From DATFPK01 sp035264885 (lineage in GTDB: Bacteria > Actinomycetota > Thermoleophilia > Solirubrobacterales > 70-9), in the NCBI GenBank assembly GCA_035264885.1, contig DATFPK010000027.1, positions 1-18,440 of the forward strand: a stretch of DNA of 18,440 bases, written 5' to 3'. The notes under the pieces were generated by a model. It did not search any database, was not told the origin of the DNA, and saw only the letters and a list, made by a program, of their open reading frames with translations. The position numbers and the translations under genes are program-made. The first letter of the stretch is position 1. Every line of letters starts with the position of its first letter. Of this stretch, positions 12,889-18,440 are shown in pieces.

Positions 12889-13539
12889 CCCGCGCACGGG
12901 GCGCCCGACACCCATTACGGCGGCGGCCATCCACAGCGCCTCCTCGATCGCGATCTCGGGCACGCCCTTGACCCGGGTCGCGGCAAGGATGATCCGAGTG
13001 GTCGCCGGGTGGACCCCGCGGCCCTCGGCGGTCGCGCCGAAGAGCATCCCGACCGGCCGGCGCTCGTCGGCGATCACCAGCGTCCCCTGCGGCAACTCGC
13101 CCGGGCGCCCCTCCAGGGACTCGCCGGGGCCCGAATCGCGGATTCCCAGCAGCCCCTCGAGCTTCTCGGCGTCGAAGGCGCGAATCGCGACTCCGGTCTC
13201 GACGATCGCGATCGTCAGCGCGTCATCGAGGTGGTTGCGGCTCTTGAAGCCGCCCGACTTGATCCGGTCGTACGCGAGTTGCTCGACCGGCGTGCGATCG
13301 CGATCCGGGTCGAGCCCGATCTGGCGAAAGAAGACCCGGTAGGCCCAGGGGATCGGCCGCTGGCGCAGGTGGATCGCGTGGCCGCCGTGGAACCGGTTGG
13401 AGAGCTCACGAAGCCGGTCCTGCACGGGCCCCGGGCTGCGGCCGGAGGGCCCCTCGACCTCCAGGCTCGCCAGTCCGAGCCCCGGGAACTCCGACCGAAC
13501 CGCAGGGGCGACCCAGCCGGGATCGGCGGCGTCGTTCAT
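12886..13539 (-). CDS. B3/4 (PheRS beta-like) domain protein
   Basis: This 217-residue protein contains a stand-alone B3/4 domain, the fold that carries the editing site in the phenylalanyl-tRNA synthetase beta subunit. Recognisable stretches are RPIPWAYRVFFRQIGLDPDR (61-80), RIKSGGFKSRNHLDDALTIA (92-111), ETGVAIRAFDAEKLEG, LGIRDSGPGESLEG (131-144), GTLVIAD, and VKGVPEIAIEEAL (190-202). It lacks the anticodon-, tRNA- and catalytic-subunit parts of PheT. Free-standing members are common but poorly characterised; editing of mischarged tRNA or amino-acid binding is suggested by the fold only. ATG 13539 lies one base after the stop of the thioredoxin-like gene, so it is operonic and probably translationally coupled. 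Its TAG overlaps the next gene's promoter hexamer. Confidence 0.85.
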   Translation of the reverse strand: MNDAADPGWVAPAVRSEFPGLGLASLEVEGPSGRSPGPVQDRLRELSNRFHGGHAIHLRQRPIPWAYRVFFRQIGLDPDRDRTPVEQLAYDRIKSGGFKSRNHLDDALTIAIVETGVAIRAFDAEKLEGLLGIRDSGPGESLEGRPGELPQGTLVIADERRPVGMLFGATAEGRGVHPATTRIILAATRVKGVPEIAIEEALWMAAAVMGVGRPVRG

Positions 13540-13540
13540 C

Positions 13541-14302
13541 TCAGTCGCGCTCCGCGGCCTTGGCGCGGGTGGCGCGGAGCAGCCGCCTCACCTCGGCGGC
13601 CAGCTGGGCGCCGTCGAGCTCGCCGATCGTCGCGTGCTCGAGCAGGCCACCGGGATAGGCGAAGACGAAGGTCGGGCAGCCGCCGACCCGGTAGAGGTTG
13701 GCGACCGCGCCGTCGCCGTCGTGCCCGACCGGCATCCGCCAGCCCCGCTGCCTGACCATGTCGCGGACCGTGTCGCGACTGTCGCGGACGTTCAGCGAGA
13801 GGAACCCCACGCGCCCACGGTAGCGCTCGTAGGCGGCGCTGACCACGTCCTGCTGCGCCTCGCAGTCGCCCCCGCGGCTGAACCAGAAAGACAGCACGAA
13901 CGGACGGTCGAAGAAGTCGCACACGCGGATCGCCCCGGGCTCGCCGACCTCGCAGGCCGGGGTGCGGACGTCTCCGGCCGGGCAGGGAATCTGCGAGGTC
14001 TCGCAATCGTCCTGGGCGACGTTCGCGTCTCCCTCCAGCGAGCTGGTGGCGAGCGGGACCGCGAACTCGGGCAGCGGCAGGTCGCTCGTCTCCTCGTCGA
14101 GCCCCAGGGTGCCCTCGTCGCGGTCGACGACGCTGCCGAAGAAGGCGACGACGATCAGGGCGAGGAAGAGCAGCCCGACGACGTAGGAGTAGCGGCTGCC
14201 CGGCTTCGGTGCCGGCCCCAGGGTCCGGCGTCCGGCGACCGTCGAGCCCTCGGGACCCTCAGCCCCCTGCCCTGCGCCGCGGCCCTCAGCCGGCTCGCTC
14301 AT
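13541..14302 (-). CDS. Membrane-anchored thioredoxin-like protein
   Basis: This 253-residue protein has a cytosolic tail (1-36), one transmembrane helix (about 38-58) and an extracytoplasmic thioredoxin fold (about 95-245), resembling TlpA/ResA. At the active site, FWFSRGGDC aligns with the thioredoxin W-CxxC. Only the second cysteine (C147) is kept, and glycine stands where the nucleophilic cysteine should be. The cis-proline loop GCPT (208-211) carries an extra cysteine, and four more (C100, C107, C117, C128) precede the core. A classical dithiol mechanism is therefore unlikely unless another cysteine substitutes. I place the start at ATG 14302, eight bases after GAGGA; an in-frame ATG at 14338 is less likely. 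It overlaps the end of the MMPL gene by 17 bases, so the two are coupled. Confidence 0.82.
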   Translation of the reverse strand: MSEPAEGRGAGQGAEGPEGSTVAGRRTLGPAPKPGSRYSYVVGLLFLALIVVAFFGSVVDRDEGTLGLDEETSDLPLPEFAVPLATSSLEGDANVAQDDCETSQIPCPAGDVRTPACEVGEPGAIRVCDFFDRPFVLSFWFSRGGDCEAQQDVVSAAYERYRGRVGFLSLNVRDSRDTVRDMVRQRGWRMPVGHDGDGAVANLYRVGGCPTFVFAYPGGLLEHATIGELDGAQLAAEVRRLLRATRAKAAERD

Positions 14303-16979
14303 GCCGCAATCCTCGCGGCCTTCGCGGCAGAGCGCCACCCAGCTCGAAGCCGCGCTCGGCCCAGACCAGGGCGGCCGGCAGGACGAGCATGACGCCGATC
14401 AGGGCGACCCCGAGGTCGACGACCGTGACGAGCCCGAAGTCGCGCAGCATCCGGATGTCGCTGGCGGTCAGCGCCGCGAACCCCGCGATCGCCGTGAGGC
14501 CGGAGGCGGCGACGGCGGCGCCGGTCCTCGCGTAGGAGCGGCGCAGCGCCTCGCCGACGCTCTGGCCGGCTTGCCGCTCCTCGTGGTAGCGGGCGGCGAG
14601 GATCACGCTGAACTCGGTGGCGATCGCGATCACAAGGGCCCCGAGGGCCGCCGACATCGGGTTGAGCGGGATGTCCATGGCGGCGATCACGAGCGGCGAC
14701 CATCCGGTCGCGAGGGCGATCGGGATCAGCGGGACCAGGGCCCGCCCGGGCCGACGGTAGACCGCCAGCAGCGCCAGCGCGACCGCCACGAGGCCGGCGA
14801 GGGTGAGCCAGTAGCGGCTGCGCTCGAGATCGGTGGCCGACTCGGCGGCGAGGACCGGCAGTCCGGCCAGCCGCACCGTCGTCCCTTCCGGGGGGCCGGG
14901 AGCGTCGCCCGGCGGATCCACCTGGGCGCGAATCCGGTCGATGAGCTTCTGTTGCTCGTCGAGCGGCATCACCCGGATGCCGAAGGCGATGTTGGCCGTG
15001 TCCCCGAGCTCCCCGGTCTCGGGATCGCGCTCGATCACTCCTTGGAGGTCGTAGGCCGGAAGCGCATCGAGCAGGCTGACGATCCGGGCCCGCGTCAGGC
15101 CGCCCCGCGCGGCGTCGGGGATGAAGTCGCTGAGCGCCGGGCCGGGGCAGATCTCCGCGTCGCGGCAGGTCGGCACGTCGCCGCTGAAGCCGCCGGCCTC
15201 CAGGACCCGCTCCTTGAACGCCGCCATCCAGGCCACCAGCTCGGGGTCGGTGAGGTCGTCGGACCTGACCGTGACGTCGAGCTCGCCGGAGACGCCGGTC
15301 ATGTCCTGCACCTCCTCGAGATCGCGGACCTCGCGGAGGTCGCCGGGGACGAGCTCGCGGATGTCGGAGACCGTGTCGGTCTTGGTGCCCGCCACCCAGC
15401 CGCAGAGCGCCAGGGCCAGCGCGACCGCCAGGACCCGGCCTGGGCTGGCGATCGAGACCGCGAGGGCGGAGCGGGCGACGTGGGCGAGCCGCTCACGGAT
15501 CCCGCCAAGGCGCGATGGGGTCGCGACCGGCGCCTGGCGACCGGCGCCTGGCGACCGGCGACCGGCGACCGGCGGCCGGCGCCTCAGCGCAAGCGCCGCC
15601 ATTCCCGCCGTCAGCGTCAGGCCGAACGCGAGCACGACCCCCGCGACGAGCAGCAGGCCGAAGGTCCTGACCATCGGGGTGGGCGAGAGCTGGAGGGCGA
15701 GGAACCCCGCGGCGGTGGCGAGACAGGCGGTGCCGACCACCGGGCCGCCGCGGACGGCGGCGCGGCGGGCCGCCTCCGCTCCCTCGGCGCCGGCGGCCAC
15801 CGCCTCGTCGAAACGGGCCTGGAGCTGGATCGCGTAGTCGACCGCGAGCCCGATCAGGACCGGCAGGACCGCGATCGACGCCATCGTCAGCGAGCCGCCG
15901 AGCAGGCCGGCGAGCCCGAAGGTCAGCGCGGCGGCGGCGAGGGCGAGCGCGAGCGGCAGGAGGCGAAGTCGGGAGCGGAAGACCGCGAGGAGGGTCAGCG
16001 CCATCAGGGCGATCGCGGCGAACAGGAGGACGAGGAGGGCGTCCTCCAGCTCGCTGGCGAGGCCGGCGACCACCACCGGGGCGCCGGAGATGACGTAGCG
16101 GCCGGCGTCGAGGGTGAAGCAGGGCCGAGGCTTGCCCCGGAGGGCGCACGCCTGGCGCGGCGTCTCGTCGGTCACGGCTGCCCGGATCAGCTCGAGCGCC
16201 CGCTCGCGCTCGGCGTCGCTCAGGTCGGGCCTCAGCCTGATGACGATCTGGGCCGCGTCCTCGTTCGGGAAGAGGTAGGAGAGCTTGGCCTTGGGGACGT
16301 TGCCGGGCTGGCGGTTGTCGAAGACGACGGCGCTGACGAACGTGGGGTCGTCGATCCGCGGCAGGCGGGTGATGCCGTACTGGGTGGCGAGCTCGAGCGC
16401 CAGCTCCTGGAACTGCTGGTAGACGGCCTGGGCGGCCGCCCGGGCGGCCGCCTCCTGCTGGGCTCGCGAGAGCCCCTGGCGCCGCGCGTCCACCGCCGCG
16501 GCGCGGGCGGCGACCGCCATCTGGCGCTGCGCCTCCCGGATCTGGCCCCGGAACTGCTCGTCGATCCCGATCACCGCCTGGTTCAAGAACGTCGCCGGGC
16601 CGGAGACGAGCTTGGCCGGCTGGAGCTCGGCCAGCTCCGCGCAGGGGCCGGGCAGCGGGTCTACCCCCTCCGGGGGGCGACCGGCGAGGCAGCCCTCGAG
16701 CCGCAGGAGCTGGCCGAGGTTGCGGGTGAGGATCAGCCGTGCGAGGTCCCCCTCGGCGACGACGACCACGGGGTCCTCGCCGAACTGCTCCCGCATGTCC
16801 TCGGACGCCTGGAAGGACTCCGAGTCCTCGTCCACCAGCGTGTCCGTCCCGGCGTCAGTCTCCAGGGTCGTTGCCGCGACCGCCGCGGCCAGCGCGACGA
16901 GCGCCGCGACCGGCAGGACGATGCGGGCGTGCGCCGCGCACCAGGCCGCGACCCGCGCGAAGACCTCTCCCGTTCTCAC
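14286..16979 (-). CDS. MMPL/RND-family transporter
   Basis: This 897-residue transporter of the MMPL/RND type has two repeated halves. TM1 is at about 20-38. A large extracytoplasmic domain (about 39-310) contains cysteine pairs C97/C113 and C278/C287. TM2-6 lie at about 311-465, and a cytoplasmic linker at 466-510. TM7 is at about 513-531, the second extracytoplasmic domain at about 532-720, and TM8-12 follow to about 875. The proton-relay motif is VDYAIQL (D381-Y382) in the first half but ATEFSVIL in the second, i.e. Glu-Phe in place of Asp-Tyr. Members export lipids or small hydrophobic compounds; the substrate is unknown, although Mla-type genes adjoin. GTG 16979 has TAACCT seven bases upstream, suggesting a leaderless start. 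A heptamer repeat sits in the linker. Confidence 0.9.
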   Translation of the reverse strand: MRTGEVFARVAAWCAAHARIVLPVAALVALAAAVAATTLETDAGTDTLVDEDSESFQASEDMREQFGEDPVVVVAEGDLARLILTRNLGQLLRLEGCLAGRPPEGVDPLPGPCAELAELQPAKLVSGPATFLNQAVIGIDEQFRGQIREAQRQMAVAARAAAVDARRQGLSRAQQEAAARAAAQAVYQQFQELALELATQYGITRLPRIDDPTFVSAVVFDNRQPGNVPKAKLSYLFPNEDAAQIVIRLRPDLSDAERERALELIRAAVTDETPRQACALRGKPRPCFTLDAGRYVISGAPVVVAGLASELEDALLVLLFAAIALMALTLLAVFRSRLRLLPLALALAAAALTFGLAGLLGGSLTMASIAVLPVLIGLAVDYAIQLQARFDEAVAAGAEGAEAARRAAVRGGPVVGTACLATAAGFLALQLSPTPMVRTFGLLLVAGVVLAFGLTLTAGMAALALRRRPPVAGRRSPGAGRQAPVATPSRLGGIRERLAHVARSALAVSIASPGRVLAVALALALCGWVAGTKTDTVSDIRELVPGDLREVRDLEEVQDMTGVSGELDVTVRSDDLTDPELVAWMAAFKERVLEAGGFSGDVPTCRDAEICPGPALSDFIPDAARGGLTRARIVSLLDALPAYDLQGVIERDPETGELGDTANIAFGIRVMPLDEQQKLIDRIRAQVDPPGDAPGPPEGTTVRLAGLPVLAAESATDLERSRYWLTLAGLVAVALALLAVYRRPGRALVPLIPIALATGWSPLVIAAMDIPLNPMSAALGALVIAIATEFSVILAARYHEERQAGQSVGEALRRSYARTGAAVAASGLTAIAGFAALTASDIRMLRDFGLVTVVDLGVALIGVMLVLPAALVWAERGFELGGALPRRPRGLRHERAG
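15524..15579. repeat. Eight-unit heptamer tandem repeat inside MMPL gene
   Basis: Eight consecutive 7-base units fill 15524-15579: five CGACCGG, two CGCCTGG and one CGGCCGG. They encode the R/P/G/A-rich cytoplasmic linker (about residues 467-485) between the two halves of the transporter. Seven is not a multiple of three, so gain or loss of one unit would shift the frame. Confidence 0.9.
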
Positions 16980-16986
16980 CGGCAGA

Positions 16987-16992
16987 AGGTTA
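16987..16992 (-). promoter_or_regulatory. Candidate -10 for leaderless MMPL gene
   Basis: Minus-strand TAACCT lies seven bases before GTG 16979, with no SD. The -35 position shows no clear match. It would drive the MMPL, thioredoxin-like and B3/4 cluster. Confidence 0.4.
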
Positions 16993-17060
16993 GGGAGCGC
17001 CTGTTACGGCGACCTGGAGCGAGATTAAGCGCCCGCGATGGAGAGCGAGCAGGGCGAGGA

Positions 17061-17071
17061 CCCCGGCGGGG
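17061..17071 (-). terminator. Short GC hairpin after MlaF-like gene
   Basis: CCCC (17061-17064) pairs with GGGG (17068-17071) around a three-base loop, a few bases downstream of the ATPase stop. It is short, so it may only partly separate this operon from the MMPL cluster. Confidence 0.25.
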
Positions 17072-17076
17072 AACGC

Positions 17077-18213
17077 TCAGTCCATCGCCAGAGGGCCGTC
17101 GACGTCCGCGTTGAGGAACTGGCTGACGAACTCGTTGTCCGAGTTGAACAGCTCCTCCTTCGGGCCCTGCTCGACGATCTTGCCCTTCCAGAGGACGGCG
17201 ATGAAGTCGGCGATCCGGCGCGCGGTTCCGAGGTCGTGGCTGATGACCATGTAGCAGCCGCCGTTCTCCTCGTGGACCTCGCGGATCAGCTCGCAGAGGA
17301 GCGCGGTGCGGACCGGGTCGAGCCCGGAGTCCGGCTCGTCGAACATGACGATCGCGGGGTCGAGCACGAGCGCCCGGGCGAACCCGGCGCGCTTGCGCAT
17401 CCCGCCGGACAGCTCGTTCGGCATCTTGTAGGTCGCTTCGCCGAGGCCGACCTCCTTGAGCCGGCGGTTGACGATCTCGCCGATCTCCTCCTCGCCCTTG
17501 TCGGTGTGCTGGCGGAGGGGGAAGGCGACGTTGTCGTAGATGTTCATCGATCCGAACAGGGCGCCGTCCTGGAACAGCAGGCCGAACTTCTTGCGGACCT
17601 CGAACAGCTCGTCGTCGGTCATGTTCGGGATCGACTCGCCGTGGACCAGCACGTCGCCGGAGTCCGGGTAGAGCAGGCCGACGATGTGCTTGATCAACAC
17701 CGACTTGCCCGTCCCCGAGGGGCCGAGGACCATCGAGATCTGGTCGTCGGGAAGCCCGAGGTTCAGTCCGTTGAGGATCCGGGCGCGGCCGAACTGCTTG
17801 ACGAGGTCGATGATCTCGATCGCGTCCTCGCCGCCGTGGTCTCGCTTCTCGCCGGTGTGCCAGCGGTACGGGTCGTCGTCGTCGGGATCGACTCCGGGCA
17901 CGGTGAAGTCCTTGCCCAGCACCGCGCCGTCTTCGGCGACATAGGTACCGCCGCCGTTGCCCTCGCCCTCGCCGCCGCGATCGTTCTCGCGCTCGCGGAC
18001 CTGGGTGCGGCCGGAGCCCATCTCGGACTCGCTCTGCGGCTCGCCCTCGTCGTCGTCACGCTCGAATGCGTAGCGGTCGTCGCGCGCGGAGCCTTCCTCG
18101 CTCATGTCCTCGGCGCGCTCGGCCTCGACCTCGGCGGTCGGGTCATCCGGCCCCTCGCCACCGGAGCCGTGGTCGTAGCGCTCATCCCTCTCCTCGCGAT
18201 CGAACGCGCTCAT
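17077..18213 (-). CDS. MlaF/Mkl-type ABC ATPase with acidic N-terminal extension
   Basis: This 378-residue protein is the ATPase of an Mce/Mla-type lipid transporter. The nucleotide-binding domain (about 131-365) has Walker A GPSGTGKS (164-171), QDGALFGSM around the Q-loop (215-223), signature LSGGM (268-272), Walker B IVMFDEPDSGLDP (288-300) and switch H326. DEPDSGLDPVR and FGLLFQDGALF are typical of MlaF and mycobacterial Mkl/MceG. Family members start close to the ATPase fold. Here about 130 extra residues, rich in D, E, R and G and probably disordered, precede it. ATG 18213 is preceded by AGGAGG (18224-18229), 11 bases away and overlapping the permease stop. In-frame ATGs further in (for example 18105) would shorten the tail. 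It should be the cytosolic partner of the permease just upstream. Confidence 0.9.
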   Translation of the reverse strand: MSAFDREERDERYDHGSGGEGPDDPTAEVEAERAEDMSEEGSARDDRYAFERDDDEGEPQSESEMGSGRTQVRERENDRGGEGEGNGGGTYVAEDGAVLGKDFTVPGVDPDDDDPYRWHTGEKRDHGGEDAIEIIDLVKQFGRARILNGLNLGLPDDQISMVLGPSGTGKSVLIKHIVGLLYPDSGDVLVHGESIPNMTDDELFEVRKKFGLLFQDGALFGSMNIYDNVAFPLRQHTDKGEEEIGEIVNRRLKEVGLGEATYKMPNELSGGMRKRAGFARALVLDPAIVMFDEPDSGLDPVRTALLCELIREVHEENGGCYMVISHDLGTARRIADFIAVLWKGKIVEQGPKEELFNSDNEFVSQFLNADVDGPLAMD

Positions 18214-18220
18214 TTTCGGA

Positions 18221-18440
18221 TCATCCTCCTATCGGTGCCCGGGGATTCGCGCCCCAGAAGACAAGTGTTCCCACCATGCCGACGACGTGGACCAGCACGA
18301 TGTTGAGGGCCATCGACTTCGCGGTCGCAGAACCCACGCCCACCGGGCCCCCCGAGGCGGTGTAGCCGTAGTAGCAGCCGACCAGCACGATGATCGTCGC
18401 CATGACCATGCCCTTGATCAGGCTGAACAGGAGGTCGGGC
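18221..18440 (-). CDS. MlaE/YrbE-type permease, C-terminal part
   Basis: This is the last 72 residues of an integral membrane permease whose 5' end lies beyond the window. The visible part reads PDLLFSLIKGMVMATIIVLV, then GCYYGYTASGGPVGVGSATA, then a final hydrophobic segment ending NPRAPIGG. The GCYxGYTASGGxxGVGxAT signature is characteristic of MlaE/YrbE proteins. An internal ATG at 18409 is not the start, because the family sequence continues upstream of it. The stop at 18221 is seven bases from the ATPase start, and its last codons contain that gene's SD, so the two are translationally coupled. Other Mce/Mla genes (second permease, MlaD/Mce substrate-binding proteins) are likely beyond the edge. 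Confidence 0.88.
   Translation of the reverse strand, partial: PDLLFSLIKGMVMATIIVLVGCYYGYTASGGPVGVGSATAKSMALNIVLVHVVGMVGTLVFWGANPRAPIGG

Noticed and set aside
14301..17114. Very long open frame (937 codons) on the + strand opposite the MMPL gene
   Set aside because: Its product is low-complexity R/D/G/E-rich sequence with no family motif, as expected antisense to a GC-rich gene. The minus-strand MMPL reading has clear membrane segments and motifs.
17038..18306. Long + strand open frame opposite the MlaF-like gene
   Set aside because: Shadow of the minus-strand ATPase, which has complete Walker A, signature and Walker B motifs.
1..18440. Mobile element, prophage, tRNA or rRNA genes
   Set aside because: No transposase or integrase motifs, terminal inverted repeats, tRNA cloverleaf with CCA end, or rRNA signatures were seen on either strand.

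Overview
The window is high-GC DNA with dense, short-gapped genes, and most gene starts lack a clear Shine-Dalgarno (SD). It encodes an actinobacterial-type integration host factor (mIHF), Mce/Mla-type lipid transport parts, an MMPL transporter and a Stf0 sulfotransferase. Together these point to an actinobacterium. My guess is class Thermoleophilia (Solirubrobacterales-like), from the style of several otherwise unassigned proteins; that is inference. I see no insertion sequence, phage gene, CRISPR array, tRNA or rRNA.

Layout. 1-126 is a cluster of short irregular direct repeats. 175-1450 (+) holds csaA and a Stf0-type sulfotransferase. 1510-4550 is a cysteine-free Rrf2 regulator (-) divergent from a complete ABC importer (+; ATPase, permease, lipoprotein) resembling the thiamin-pyrimidine ThiXYZ type. 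4558-7260 (-) is a 900-residue GAF/PAS/GGDEF/EAL protein. 7331-8610 (-) is a two-gene operon of a small one-helix membrane protein and an AlkA-type glycosylase. 8671-11131 is a divergent pair: a GNAT-like acyltransferase (-) and a serine-palmitoyltransferase-like PLP enzyme (+), possibly a sphingolipid module. 11132-11463 is a 332-base gene-free stretch with a near-perfect 22-bp palindrome, a promoter and a structured leader, leading into mihF (11464-11826, +). 11854-16979 (-) is a compact cluster of MMPL transporter, thioredoxin-like membrane protein, B3/4-domain protein, coiled-coil protein with a Cys/His tail, and small membrane protein. 17077-18440 (-) is an MlaF-like ATPase and the 3' part of its MlaE-like permease, which runs off the window.

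How the parts may work together. Several genes concern the envelope and lipids: the Mla/Mce-type importer, the MMPL exporter, the SPT-like and acyltransferase pair, and the Stf0 sulfotransferase. The rest are nutrient uptake (Rrf2 plus ABC importer), second-messenger signalling (GGDEF/EAL), DNA repair (AlkA) and nucleoid structure (mIHF).

Two sequence-level themes recur. First, seven genes carry a TAnnnT hexamer 6-9 bases before the start codon, as expected of leaderless transcripts. Second, at several gene ends a GC-rich stem-loop holds the stop codon in its loop.
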